Positions 52,442 to 60,735 of a stretch of 64,000 nt of DNA are shown piece by piece. Numbering within the stretch: position 1 is the first letter of the stretch; every line of letters begins with the position of its first letter. A model generated the notes under the pieces. That model saw only the letters and a program-made list of their open reading frames with translations, was not told the DNA's origin and searched no databases. The translations under genes and the position numbers were made by a program. The stretch lies in the NCBI RefSeq assembly GCF_000250635.1, contig NC_016940.1:3844501-3908500 (forward strand). The letters are read 5' to 3'. This DNA is from Saprospira grandis str. Lewin (GTDB lineage Bacteria; Bacteroidota; Bacteroidia; Chitinophagales; Saprospiraceae).

Positions 52442-53158
52442 ATGAAAATTTTAGCTGTAATTCCAGCCCGCTACGCCTCTTCCCGTTTTCCTGGCAAGCC
52501 TTTGGCCGATATTGATGGCCAGCCCATGGTTTGGCGGGTCTATCAGCAGGCCCAAAAAGTAAATTGGACCAAATTAGTGGTCGCTACCGATGACGACCGC
52601 ATTTTTAATGCGGTGACTTCCCGAGGTGGCCTGGCCATGATGACCCGCCCAGATCATCCTTCGGGCAGCGATAGAGTAGGAGAGGTGCTGGCCAAATTGC
52701 AAGCGCAGGGAGAAGATTTTGATTTTGTGGTGAATATTCAGGGCGATGAACCCTTTATTCAGCCCGAACAATTGGAGGAACTCAAAGGAGCGCTACAACC
52801 AGGCGGCATTAGCAGCCTGATGAAAAAAATTGAGCAAAAAACAATGCTCGAGGCGCCTCAGGTGGTTAAAGTGGTGGTCAATGCCCAACAGCAGGCCCTT
52901 TATTTTAGCCGTTTTCCCATTCCCTTTTTTAGAGGAGAGGAAAACCCCTTGGCCAAACACAATTACTACAAACATATTGGCCTCTATGGCTATGATGCCC
53001 AATTATTGCCCAAGTTGTTGGCGCTCTCTCCCTCGGCCTTAGAACAGGCGGAGTCCCTTGAGCAGCTGCGCTGGCTAGAGGCGGGCTACCCCATTTATAT
53101 GGCCGAAACGCAGTACGAAAGCCATGGCATTGATTATCCCGAAGACCTCAAGCGATGA
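52442..53158 (+). CDS. kdsB: 3-deoxy-manno-octulosonate cytidylyltransferase
   Basis: 238 residues from the ATG at 52442. Activates Kdo with CTP for lipopolysaccharide inner-core synthesis. KILAVIPARYASSRFPGKPLADIDGQPMVWRVYQQA is the nucleotide-binding start, then VVATDDDRIFNAV, DHPSGSDRVGEVL, VVNIQGDEPFIQPEQL, ALYFSRFPIPF, YYKHIGLYGYD and EQAESLEQLRWLEAGYPIYM. All hallmark motifs are present. Its stop overlaps the next ATG (ATGA). Confidence 0.97.
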   Translation: MKILAVIPARYASSRFPGKPLADIDGQPMVWRVYQQAQKVNWTKLVVATDDDRIFNAVTSRGGLAMMTRPDHPSGSDRVGEVLAKLQAQGEDFDFVVNIQGDEPFIQPEQLEELKGALQPGGISSLMKKIEQKTMLEAPQVVKVVVNAQQQALYFSRFPIPFFRGEENPLAKHNYYKHIGLYGYDAQLLPKLLALSPSALEQAESLEQLRWLEAGYPIYMAETQYESHGIDYPEDLKR

Positions 53159-53841
53159 AAAAACCAATCTGGCTTTTAGATATTTTCTATGCGCTGGCTA
53201 GCTTGGGCTGTTTGCTGGGCCGCTTGTCCGATGCCCCCCTAGATCAGCAGCTAGATTATAGTTGTAAGCCTTTGCTCATGCCCATTTTGGCCCTCCGTTT
53301 TTATTGGAGTTTGCCCCAAAATGCCCGAAAAAACGACCTCCTTTTTGTACTGGCTTTGCTTTTTGCCTGGGGCGGAGATGTCGCCCTCATGCTAGGCGAT
53401 GCCTATTTTATTTTGGGCCTCGGCAGCTTTTTATTGATGCAGTTGCTCTACAGTTATTTGTTTTTTCAGCGGCGCTCTTGGTCCTCCTTTTTGGGCCGCC
53501 GACCCATTTTTGCGCCCCTGATTTTGTCGCTGGCCTTTGGCTTTTATTTTTTGGCCCTGCCCAAATTATTAGAGGATCCCATCTTGCCTTTTGCGGTGGC
53601 GCTCTACGCCTTGGCCCTAGGCAGCATGAGCATTTTGGCCCTGACGGTCTATAAAAAACAGGCCGCAAAAACCTTGGGCGCCCTGGGCTTGGGGGCCTTT
53701 CTCTTCCTCATTTCCGACCTCATGATTGGACTCAACGCCTTTGTCTATCCCAATTTTTTCTTGGCGGGCTTTGGCATCATGTCTACCTACACCCTGGGCC
53801 AATGGCTGATCGTTTGGGCCTATCCAAAATTAAATAGTTAG
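53155..53841 (+). CDS. YhhN/TMEM86-type membrane protein
   Basis: 228 residues, about eight transmembrane segments. LDYSCKPLLMPILAL, LLFAWGGDVALMLGD, FILGLGSFLLMQLLYSYLFF and GAFLFLISDLMIGLNAFV hold the conserved K-P, GD, G-x-x-F and SD residues of the YhhN family. Eukaryotic TMEM86B is a lysoplasmalogenase; for bacterial members the activity is not established. Overlaps kdsB by four bases. Confidence 0.9.
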   Translation: MKKPIWLLDIFYALASLGCLLGRLSDAPLDQQLDYSCKPLLMPILALRFYWSLPQNARKNDLLFVLALLFAWGGDVALMLGDAYFILGLGSFLLMQLLYSYLFFQRRSWSSFLGRRPIFAPLILSLAFGFYFLALPKLLEDPILPFAVALYALALGSMSILALTVYKKQAAKTLGALGLGAFLFLISDLMIGLNAFVYPNFFLAGFGIMSTYTLGQWLIVWAYPKLNS

Positions 53842-53848
53842 TGCTGTT

Positions 53849-53968
53849 TTTGGGGCCTCCGCAGCAAAGCTGCGGCGCTACGCTTTGGGGCTCGCAGGTC
53901 TGCTCGGCCCTGCGGCGGCTTTGCCGCCTGGGTCTGGCCTGACGGCCACCCCGCCGCATCGCTAGGCC
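53849..53968 (+). repeat. GC-rich mosaic repeat, subtype A, forward
   Basis: TTTTTGGGGCCTCCGC, hairpin GCAGCAAAGCTGC, GGGGCTCGCAGGTCTGCTCG, hairpin GGCGGCTTTGCCGCC, GGTCTGGCCTGACGGCC, CATCGCTAGGCC. Confidence 0.85.
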
Positions 53969-53984
53969 AAATAGGAGCTCTGCG

Positions 53985-54085
53985 CTTCGGCCAGTCTTTG
54001 ATAAAAATTTTAAGCTAGTCAAGGCATTTTTTAAAGGCATAGCCCTAGCTATTTTTTTATTGCACGCTATTTGTTATCTGCTGGG
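53985..54085 (-). repeat. Diverged copy of the dispersed AT-richer repeat
   Basis: The stretch CAAGGCATTTTTTAAAGG, CATAGCCCTAGCTAT corresponds to CAGCTATTTTTTAAGGGCATAGCC at 19690-19715. The match is looser than between the first two copies. Confidence 0.5.
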
Positions 54086-54111
54086 CATTAGCTATCTTTT
54101 GACAAAAAATA

Positions 54112-54762
54112 ATGACCATGAAACAAACACTTTCACTCTTTAGCCTCCTTTTCATTTGCTTTTTTAGCTTTTCTACTGGCCTTTTGGCCCAAGAAGAAGG
54201 CGAAATGGACGAGCAGCAATACCGTATGCTCAAAAAGGGCAAAAAATATTGGGATGCCTACCGCAAAAATTTTCCCGATAAGGCCATCAATCTATCTGGA
54301 GCCGACCTTTCGGGCATGGACCTCTCTAATATGGACCTTAGTGGGGCCAACCTGAGCGAAGCCGACCTAAGAGGGGTAAACTTCTATGAAACTGTCTTAG
54401 AAGAGGCTAACCTTTCTGGTGCCGACTTTGGCGAGTTTAATGGCAAAGTAGCCGAACTCCGCCGCACCAATCTCAAAAATGCCGACCTGAGCATGGCCGA
54501 CCTCACTGGGGCCCGCCTACGCAAAGCCAATTGTGAAGGGACCAACTTTACGGGCGCAAGCTTGGTGGGCGTAAACCTAGAAAAAACAAATTTGGAAGGG
54601 GCGAGCCTGCGTGAAACAGATATGGAAAACACCACTTTCTATCGGACCATCCTCATTAAATGTGATATGACAGATGCCGAAAACCTAGAAACCGCCAAAA
54701 TGGAAGAGGTGATCCGCAAAAAAGAAGATATGTATATTCTGGACCAACCCGATTATCGCTAG
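54112..54762 (+). CDS. Secreted pentapeptide-repeat protein
   Basis: 216 residues with a signal peptide (FSLLFICFFSFSTGLLAQ). About 20 pentapeptide units of A(D/N)LxX type between residues 60 and 195 (LSGADLSGMDLSNMDLSGANLSEADLRGVNF, NLKNADLSMADLTGARLRKANCEGTNFTG) would fold into a four-sided beta helix. Function cannot be read from such repeats. ATG at 54112 is used; MKQTL at 54118 is equally possible. Ends at a strong terminator. Confidence 0.85.
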   Translation: MTMKQTLSLFSLLFICFFSFSTGLLAQEEGEMDEQQYRMLKKGKKYWDAYRKNFPDKAINLSGADLSGMDLSNMDLSGANLSEADLRGVNFYETVLEEANLSGADFGEFNGKVAELRRTNLKNADLSMADLTGARLRKANCEGTNFTGASLVGVNLEKTNLEGASLRETDMENTTFYRTILIKCDMTDAENLETAKMEEVIRKKEDMYILDQPDYR

Positions 54763-54777
54763 GAAGAGAAAAAAAAG

Positions 54778-54816
54778 CGAAAAGCCCCAAGACCTTTTAG
54801 GCCTTGGGGCTTTTTT
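54778..54816. terminator. Intrinsic terminator after the pentapeptide gene
   Basis: AAAAGCCCCAAG and CTTGGGGCTTTTTT around the loop-side ACCTTTTAGGC, 15 bases after the stop. Stem arms about 54780-54791 and 54804-54813; T-run follows, and A's precede on the other strand. Confidence 0.92.
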
Positions 54817-54887
54817 CTTCTAGAGCTAAAACTTGCCTTTTTCTATAAAAAACTGTTGCTTTGTAGCTTCTTAAACCAAAGCGCAGC

Positions 54888-55442
54888 ATGAACGGAAAAT
54901 TACACCTTATTTTGGGCCCGATGTTCTCGGGCAAGAGCACCCTCTTACTCACTCGCTACCGCCGCTATCGGATTGCGGGAAAAGCTTGTTTATTAGTGAA
55001 ATATGCCAAAGACTGCCGCTACGACGATTCTGCGGCCATGATTGTGACGCATGACAAACTGCGGTATGAAGCCACGGCTTGCACAAAATTAGCCGAACTA
55101 GACGATCTGGTCCAGGATTATGATGTCATTTGCATTGACGAAATTCAGTTTTATCCCGATGCGGCTGATTTTGCCGACCGTTGGGCCAATCAGGGTAAAA
55201 TTGTAGAATGTTGTGGCCTCAGCGGAGACTACAAAAGAGAGCCCTTTGAGCAAATCAGCCGCTTGATTCCTCGCTGCGATGATATTACGCATGTAAAAGC
55301 GGTTTGTAAGAGCTCGGGCTTAGATGCGCCCTTTAGTCAGCGCTTTTCTCAGGAAGAAGAACAGGAGGTAATTGGAGGCTCTGATAAGTATCAGGCGGTA
55401 TCTAGAGCGGTCTATTTACAGCAACAGAAGAAAGAAGACTAA
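54888..55442 (+). CDS. tdk: Thymidine kinase (type II) with lost zinc ligands
   Basis: 184 residues. Phosphorylates thymidine. P-loop GPMFSGKST (9-18), Walker B-like CIDEIQFYPD, CGLSGDYKREPF (thymidine-binding loop) and VIGGSDKYQAVSRAVY. In the usual enzyme four Cys/His residues (VCxxCG and CRxC/H) bind zinc; here the corresponding stretches read VCKSSG and VSRAVY, so only one Cys is left. The core and lasso region otherwise look intact, so the protein is likely active without zinc (inference). Confidence 0.93.
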   Translation: MNGKLHLILGPMFSGKSTLLLTRYRRYRIAGKACLLVKYAKDCRYDDSAAMIVTHDKLRYEATACTKLAELDDLVQDYDVICIDEIQFYPDAADFADRWANQGKIVECCGLSGDYKREPFEQISRLIPRCDDITHVKAVCKSSGLDAPFSQRFSQEEEQEVIGGSDKYQAVSRAVYLQQQKKED

Positions 55443-55454
55443 AAAAATAGTTAA

Positions 55455-55645
55455 CTTCCCGCCGAAGGGCTTGGTCCAAAAGGCGCGAAGCGCCTTGCCG
55501 CCCGTAGGGCGGCAAACGGCCTAGCGATGTGCAGCAGTGGCCGTCAGGCCAGACCGAGCAAAAAAACTTGTTTTTTTGCGCAGGGCCGAGCGAAGAGCGA
55601 GCTGCGGAACGTAGCGCCGCAGCTTTGCTGCGGAGGCCCCAAGAA
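55455..55645 (-). repeat. GC-rich mosaic repeat, subtype A, reverse
   Basis: GGCGCGAAGCGCC, GCCGCCCGTAGGGCGGC, GGCCTAGCGATG, GTGGCCGTCAGGCC, AGACCGAG, the long hairpin CAAAAAAACTTGTTTTTTTG, GGGCCGAGCGAAGAGCGAGC, GTAGCG, GCAGCTTTGCTGC, GGAGGCCCCAAG. Confidence 0.85.
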
Positions 55646-55706
55646 AAAAATTGAACATTATTATACATAAAAGCGGGCTTTGTCTCGTTGAACTAAAGCA
55701 AAGGAA

Positions 55707-55946
55707 ATGGAAGTAAAAGATGCCCATGGCAACATGCTCGAAGATGGAGATGCCGTAACTGTAACCCAAGATTTGAAGGTAAAAGGCAGCTCGATGGTCG
55801 TAAAAAGAGGGACCAAAGTGAAAAGTATCCGCCTCACCGATAATCCCGAAGAAGTGGATTGTAAGGTAGAGGGCAGCGCTATCGTTTTGAAAACCTGCTA
55901 CTTGAAAAAAGCGGCCGACAAAAAGAAAAAGAAGAAGAAAAAATAG
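55707..55946 (+). CDS. YjdM/PhnA-type C-terminal domain protein
   Basis: 79 residues. VKDAHGNMLEDGDAVTVTQDLKVKGSSMVVKRGTKVKSIRLTDNPEEVDCKVEGSAIVLKT closely follows the C-terminal half of YjdM (formerly PhnA). The N-terminal zinc ribbon (CPKC...CPEC) of YjdM is absent, and the C-terminus is a run of lysines (KKKKKKKK). Function of YjdM is not established. It lies three bases before the glycosyltransferase gene. Confidence 0.85.
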   Translation: MEVKDAHGNMLEDGDAVTVTQDLKVKGSSMVVKRGTKVKSIRLTDNPEEVDCKVEGSAIVLKTCYLKKAADKKKKKKKK

Positions 55947-55949
55947 CCC

Positions 55950-56699
55950 ATGTATAAAGGACAAAAAGTGGTGGTCGTTTTGCCGGCCTATAATGCAGCG
56001 CAAACCTTAGAAATAACCTATCAGGAAATCCCTTTTGATTTAGTGGATGAAGTCATTCTTTGTGATGATTGCAGCCGAGATAATACCGTAGATGTGGCCA
56101 GAGAGCTGGGCATACAGCATATTATTCGGCATGAAAACAACAAAGGATATGGCGGAAATCAGAAGTCGCTTTATAACAAAGCCCTAGAAATTGGGGGCGA
56201 TATTGTGATTATGTTGCATCCTGATTATCAGTATACGCCCAAGCTAATTCCGGCTATGGTAAATATTTTGGGAGAGGGATTATATCCGGCTGTTTTGGGT
56301 TCTCGCATTTTGGGCATGGGGGCTTTGAAGGGCGGAATGCCGCTTTATAAGTATGTGGCCAACCGCTTTTTGACCTTTACACAAAACCTATTGATCAACT
56401 ACAAATTATCGGAATATCATACGGGTTATCGGGCCTTTCATCGGGAATTATTGGAGGGCATTGACTTTAATGCCAATGATGATGATTTTGTATTTGACAA
56501 TGAAATGCTTTCGCAGATTGTCTATGCGGGTTTTGACATAGCGGAAGTGACCTGCCCCACCAAATACTTTGAAGAAGCCTCGAGTATTAACTTTAGGCGG
56601 TCGATGAAGTATGGTTTTGGGGTTTTGCGTGTATCTTTGCAGCATCGACTCAACAAATGGGGCTTACTTAAGCTAGCCCGTTATAAAAAGCCTAGCTAG
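55950..56699 (+). CDS. Family 2 glycosyltransferase
   Basis: 249 residues. VVVLPAYNAAQTLEITYQEI, DEVILCDDCSRDNTVDVA (nucleotide-sugar binding Asp), NKGYGGNQKSLYNKAL, IVIMLHPDYQYTP (DxD-like), GSRILG and GYRAFHRELLE are typical of the GT2 DPM1-like group that moves sugars onto polyprenyl phosphate or glycolipids. No transmembrane helix at the C-terminus. Its stop is followed directly by the ATG of the TIR-like gene, and that in turn by the deacetylase gene, with no spacing. Confidence 0.92.
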   Translation: MYKGQKVVVVLPAYNAAQTLEITYQEIPFDLVDEVILCDDCSRDNTVDVARELGIQHIIRHENNKGYGGNQKSLYNKALEIGGDIVIMLHPDYQYTPKLIPAMVNILGEGLYPAVLGSRILGMGALKGGMPLYKYVANRFLTFTQNLLINYKLSEYHTGYRAFHRELLEGIDFNANDDDFVFDNEMLSQIVYAGFDIAEVTCPTKYFEEASSINFRRSMKYGFGVLRVSLQHRLNKWGLLKLARYKKPS

Positions 56700-58181
56700 A
56701 TGTATATTAAGGCCACTTATACGCTCAATATTTTTATTGCCTATCATCCGGATGACCGTTCTAAATTTGAGGAGCTTTATCAGCATCTCAAAGAATTGGA
56801 TGAGCAAAACGAGACCTATCAGGTGAATAAAATTTGGTATAGCAAAACCAAATTGGAGAGCAGCGATTATGAGCAATTGGCCGAGATGATGGAGGCTGCG
56901 GATTTGTTGTTATTATTATTGAGTGAGGCCTCTATTTTGAGCCCTTTGTTTTCGGGCCGCAATCTAAAAACGGCCTTAGCTTTACATCGAAAAGAAAAAA
57001 CTCTGGTCGTGCCCATCATTTTGAACACCTGTTGGTGGGAGGATACGGCTTATCGAGAACTGGCCGTTTTGCCTCGGGCGGGTTTGCCTATTTATGACAG
57101 CGAAAACGTAAAGAACGAGCTTTTTGACCAATTGGTGCAGGACCTCAACCAAAAGCTGTTGAAGGTCCGGCAGCAAAAATTTGATTTAGAAGACACCTTT
57201 AAAGATTTATTGCAAGAAGCCGATGCGCTTTTTGCCAATTGGGAGCAACAGCCGGAGCGTTTGCGCTCGGCCCTGCCATTATACAAAGATGCTTTGGAGC
57301 ATTGGCGGGAGGGATTTGTGCCTCATCGGGAGCTATTGGAGGCCAAAATCGATCGTTGCCATCGAGAAATTGATTTTCGACATTATGCCCGAGCCGCCCG
57401 AGAAGCCTGGCAGCAAAAACGCTATCAAGACGCCTATTTTAACTGTAAAGATGCCTTGCAACTGCGCAAAGATGCAGAAATGGAAGGCCTATTTAAGCAA
57501 GTCAATCAGCTTTTGCAGGCCGAAGAACTGGCCATAAAAAAAGCGCCCTTTGATAAGCACATCAAGGCGGCTCAATCTCTTTTTCTGGAGCTGCAATGGG
57601 GGAAGGCCAAAGAAGAATTTCGCAAGGCCCTAGATTTTTATGAAGAGGACTTTAAGCCAAGCAAGGCCGTCATTTTACATAAAATAGAAATTTGCCGAAG
57701 AGAGGCTATTTGGCAAGAATCGGAACAACTGGCCGAGCAATCTTATGAGGCGCAGCGCTATGCCGAATCTGTGGAGCTTTTGCTCTCTGGCGTTAGAGAA
57801 ATGCATGCCGATGCCTTTGAAAAAATTGACCGCATGCTGAACTTGGTCAAGCTGCTAGAAAATGTAAGCCGCTTTCAGGATGCCAAAAGCAAGCGCTGGG
57901 GCTTTTATAATAAGAAAGATGAAACGGTCATTATTGCCCCCAAATATTTGGCGGCCTATGATTTTAGCGAAAACCTAGCGGCCGTAAAAAAATGGGATAA
58001 ATGGGGCTTTATTGATGTAGAAGGCAATGAAGTGATTCCTTTTGTCTATGACTTTGTGGGGCATTTCCGAAATGGCCGAACAGAGGTTTGGCAGGCCAAA
58101 GAGAACTTTTTTATTAACCATTTGGGCGAGCGAGTAGACGAATCTGGAAAACAACTACTGCGGACCAAAGATCCCATTTAA
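56700..58181 (+). CDS. TIR-like domain fused to helical repeats and WG repeats
   Basis: 493 residues. Residues 8-150 look like a TIR domain: LNIFIAYHPDDRSKFEELYQHLKEL, a WYS turn (VNKIWYSKTKLESSDYEQ), MMEAADLLLLLLSEASILS, VVPIILNTCWW and AVLPRAGLPIYD. The Glu expected in the catalytic SxxxCxxE segment of NAD-cleaving TIRs is not visible (SPLFSGRNLKTAL), so it may be a binding rather than enzymatic TIR. Residues 160-390 are TPR-like helices, and 395-480 are WG repeats (RWGFYNKKDETVIIAPKYL, KWGFIDVEGNEVIPFVYDF). Starts at the base after the GT2 stop and ends against the deacetylase start. Function unknown. Confidence 0.82.
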   Translation: MYIKATYTLNIFIAYHPDDRSKFEELYQHLKELDEQNETYQVNKIWYSKTKLESSDYEQLAEMMEAADLLLLLLSEASILSPLFSGRNLKTALALHRKEKTLVVPIILNTCWWEDTAYRELAVLPRAGLPIYDSENVKNELFDQLVQDLNQKLLKVRQQKFDLEDTFKDLLQEADALFANWEQQPERLRSALPLYKDALEHWREGFVPHRELLEAKIDRCHREIDFRHYARAAREAWQQKRYQDAYFNCKDALQLRKDAEMEGLFKQVNQLLQAEELAIKKAPFDKHIKAAQSLFLELQWGKAKEEFRKALDFYEEDFKPSKAVILHKIEICRREAIWQESEQLAEQSYEAQRYAESVELLLSGVREMHADAFEKIDRMLNLVKLLENVSRFQDAKSKRWGFYNKKDETVIIAPKYLAAYDFSENLAAVKKWDKWGFIDVEGNEVIPFVYDFVGHFRNGRTEVWQAKENFFINHLGERVDESGKQLLRTKDPI

Positions 58182-59489
58182 ATGGCTTTACTTGCTTTTT
58201 ACGCCCCTTTTTCTTCTGCTCGTCTGCAATATATTGCCCGCCTGATTTTTGAGCAGCATTTGGGCCTTTTGCTGCATGTTTTGAGCAGCAAGGCCGATTT
58301 TTTGGCTTATTCTGGCCCTAAGTTGGCCTATGGCAAATTGGCGGAGAGTCCGCTCTTTATTCCAAAGGTTACTGCGGTTTTAGAGCAGGAAGATATTCGG
58401 CCCTTGCCCGCTATAGTTTGGCAAATGGACCAAAATAACTGGCCCTTTGCCCTTGCTGCAAAAGGGGGAATTATTCATTTTGATCTCTTGAGCCTAGCCT
58501 TTTTAGCCCTCAGTCGCTATGAGGAACATCTACCTTTTGAGGAAGACCCACATGGGCGTTTCTCGGCAGAGCAATCTTTTTTTGCGGCTTATTTACGGCG
58601 GCCTTGGCTAGATTATCATTTTAATCGCTTGGGCGAGCTATTGGTCCAGCAGTTTCCAGCGCTCAAAATCAAAGCGCTGGCCTATGCGTTTTTGCCCAGT
58701 TATGATATCGATTTTGCCTACAAATATAAGGGCTTGCCGCTTTGGCGACAGGCTGGAAAACTGCTCAAAAATGCCTATCAAAGGCCCAAAGAACTAAAGC
58801 GGCAGTTAGCGGTTTTAGTAGGGCAGGAGCCCGACCCCTATGATGTCTTTTCGCATTTAGCCAAAGCGCATCAATCTTTGGGTATTGCTGCTCCGCATTA
58901 TTTTTTTCTGCTAGGCGATTATGGACCTTATGATAAAAACACGCCTTGGAAGGCCGCCCTTTTGGGCCGCTTAATTCAAGGGCTGCAGCAAGCGGGAAAT
59001 CAAATAGGAATTCACCCAGCCTATGCTGGAGATTGGGGCGAGCAAATCAAGCGTTTGGCTTTTTGGACCCAAAAGGCCCCAAAAAAGAGTCGACAGCACT
59101 TTTTGCGCCTGCGCTTTCCCCAAACTTATCGGCAACTGATGGCCTTGGGCATCAAAGAGGATTATAGCATGGGCTATGCCGCCAATATTGGCTTTCGAGC
59201 AGGCTATAGCCGCCCATTTTATTGGTTCGATTTGAGCGAAAACGAAGAAAAAGAACTAAAAATTTATCCCTTTGCCCTGATGGATGTCAGCCTGAAAAAC
59301 TATTTATCTTGTTCTGTGGAAACCGCCAAAACGCTAAGCGATCAGTTGCTGGCCGAGCTGCGAGAAGTATCTGGCAGCTGCATCAGCCTTTGGCACAATA
59401 GCTCTTTTGATGCCGCTGAAGGCTGGGCGGGCTGGACCGAATTTTACCTCGATTTTTTGAAAAGGGCAAAAAAAAATGAACTGATATAA
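58182..59489 (+). CDS. Polysaccharide deacetylase family protein (DUF7033 type)
   Basis: 435 residues. The N-terminal part (IIHFDLLSLAFLALSRYEEHLPFEEDPHGRFSAEQSFF) fits the DUF7033 domain that precedes a deacetylase-like barrel in Bacteroidota. LPSYDIDFAYKYKG carries the D-x-D of the metal site, IGIHPAY the HxxxH-like histidines, and SLWHNSSF the C-terminal histidine. It probably removes acetyl groups from a cell-surface glycan made with the neighbouring GT2 (inference). ATG abuts the stop of the TIR gene. Confidence 0.82.
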   Translation: MALLAFYAPFSSARLQYIARLIFEQHLGLLLHVLSSKADFLAYSGPKLAYGKLAESPLFIPKVTAVLEQEDIRPLPAIVWQMDQNNWPFALAAKGGIIHFDLLSLAFLALSRYEEHLPFEEDPHGRFSAEQSFFAAYLRRPWLDYHFNRLGELLVQQFPALKIKALAYAFLPSYDIDFAYKYKGLPLWRQAGKLLKNAYQRPKELKRQLAVLVGQEPDPYDVFSHLAKAHQSLGIAAPHYFFLLGDYGPYDKNTPWKAALLGRLIQGLQQAGNQIGIHPAYAGDWGEQIKRLAFWTQKAPKKSRQHFLRLRFPQTYRQLMALGIKEDYSMGYAANIGFRAGYSRPFYWFDLSENEEKELKIYPFALMDVSLKNYLSCSVETAKTLSDQLLAELREVSGSCISLWHNSSFDAAEGWAGWTEFYLDFLKRAKKNELI

Positions 59490-59546
59490 AATCAACAGTC
59501 CATTTTATGCGACCCCTAAGGGCCTGGTAAGTCTTTAGGGCAAGGC

Positions 59547-59741
59547 CTAATCCTCCATCGCTCTTTCTTTCTCGTCTTTGTAGATCGCTTTTAGGACCTC
59601 ATGACGACGCTGTACCGACTTCTTCTCGAAGTGCTTGCGCTTACGGAATTCACGGAGTAGTTTGGTATTGCGCACCTTACGCTTGTAACGACGGAGCGCT
59701 CTATCGATAGGCTCGTTGTCTTTTACTTTGATGATTAACAT
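59547..59741 (-). CDS. rpsU: 30S ribosomal protein S21
   Basis: 64 residues. MLIIKVKDNEPIDRALRRYKRKVRNTKLLREFRKRKHFEKKSVQRRHEV is the S21 pattern, with the arginine/lysine-rich helix that binds 16S rRNA near the anti-SD region. In Bacteroidota, S21 is part of the ribosome although most mRNAs lack a Shine-Dalgarno sequence. CAAAATTA at 59801-59808 (TAATTTTG on the minus strand) may be its -7 box. Confidence 0.97.
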   Translation of the reverse strand: MLIIKVKDNEPIDRALRRYKRKVRNTKLLREFRKRKHFEKKSVQRRHEVLKAIYKDEKERAMED

Positions 59742-59805
59742 GTATAGTATTTAAAATTGAAAAATAGTTCGGCTCAAACTAAGCAAATAAAGAGAGCTTT
59801 CAAAA

Positions 59806-60234
59806 TTAGGCAGAGAGTTCCTGCCGCTTAGGCCCAGCTTCTAAGCTAGATAAACGCTCCTCAAGGGCCGCTTTTAGTTTGGCCCATCTTTTTTCTTGCG
59901 GCTGTTCTTTGGCCCAATACTCAATTTGCCCCAAAATAAGCTGGCTATTCTCTCTAAGACGCAGTAAAATTTTGGGCAAAGTTTTTTTCACGCCCTGCAA
60001 ATCTGGGATGTTGGCCAAGCGCTGTTGCGCACTTTTACTGGCCGGAGGAAGCTGGCCCTCTGCTAGCATAATATCCAGAAGCAAATCCTTTTCTCGCTCT
60101 GCCTCAAGAGCAAATTGGGCCAATTTAGGGGCCCAAATCCAAGGACTAAGACTTTTGGCTTGCCAGCGCAATTGAATTAATTGATGTGTATAAAGTTGAT
60201 AGTTGGAAAATAATACGGCTAAAGAGGCGCTCAT
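59806..60234 (-). CDS. Hypothetical protein, distantly Dps-like helical
   Basis: 142 residues, helical. LAVLFSNYQLYTHQLIQLRWQAKSLSPWIWAPKLAQFALEAEREKDLLLDIMLAEGQLPP recalls the first two helices of Dps/ferritin-like proteins (LNxLLAxxQVYYQNLRxxHW ... D...ERI..LG..P), but the metal-site His and Glu are missing. The call is tentative. It precedes rpsU on the same strand. Confidence 0.6.
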   Translation of the reverse strand: MSASLAVLFSNYQLYTHQLIQLRWQAKSLSPWIWAPKLAQFALEAEREKDLLLDIMLAEGQLPPASKSAQQRLANIPDLQGVKKTLPKILLRLRENSQLILGQIEYWAKEQPQEKRWAKLKAALEERLSSLEAGPKRQELSA

Positions 60235-60291
60235 AAATAAATTTTAGATGAAAAAATGTTAGCTGTTGGGGAAGAGCTGAAAATAAATATG

Positions 60292-60504
60292 CTAAGAGGC
60301 AAAAACTTGATTGTCCTCAAACTTTTTTCCGTTCCAACGGCCTAACCATTGGCAACGCTTACCTGCTTTCTGATAACGACGAAATGTCTTGATCGCTAGC
60401 TCCCGATCCTTCCGATGAATCGTGACGGGATAGTTGTTGGTGTAGATGTCAAAATAATAAACATCCTCACTGTAGTTAATTTTCTTCTTATTTACATTAT
60501 ACAT
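60292..60504 (-). CDS. Small hypothetical protein
   Basis: 70 residues, basic. EDVYYFDIYTNNYPVTIHRKDRELAIKTFRRYQKAGKRCQWLGRWNGKKF looks like a strand-strand-helix-strand domain, perhaps nucleic-acid binding; no family recognised. Same strand as the Dps-like gene and rpsU. Confidence 0.6.
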   Translation of the reverse strand: MYNVNKKKINYSEDVYYFDIYTNNYPVTIHRKDRELAIKTFRRYQKAGKRCQWLGRWNGKKFEDNQVFAS

Positions 60505-60735
60505 AATAATGGTTTTGAAGGTTTAACAAAAAAGAACTTTTTATATATGTAAGCCGAGCCCAGTTTTTTGACCTACTGTTTTTACTAAGCAATAGGAAAT
60601 TAGAGGAGCAAATTTGCTTGTTCCTCTTTAGCTGAAAATGCCAGAAAAATGATGGGATTTATTGCCTTACATTTACCCAAACTAAAGGAAGGGGCAAATC
60701 GTTCCGAAGAAGGGCAATTTTTTTTAAAAAGTTTT

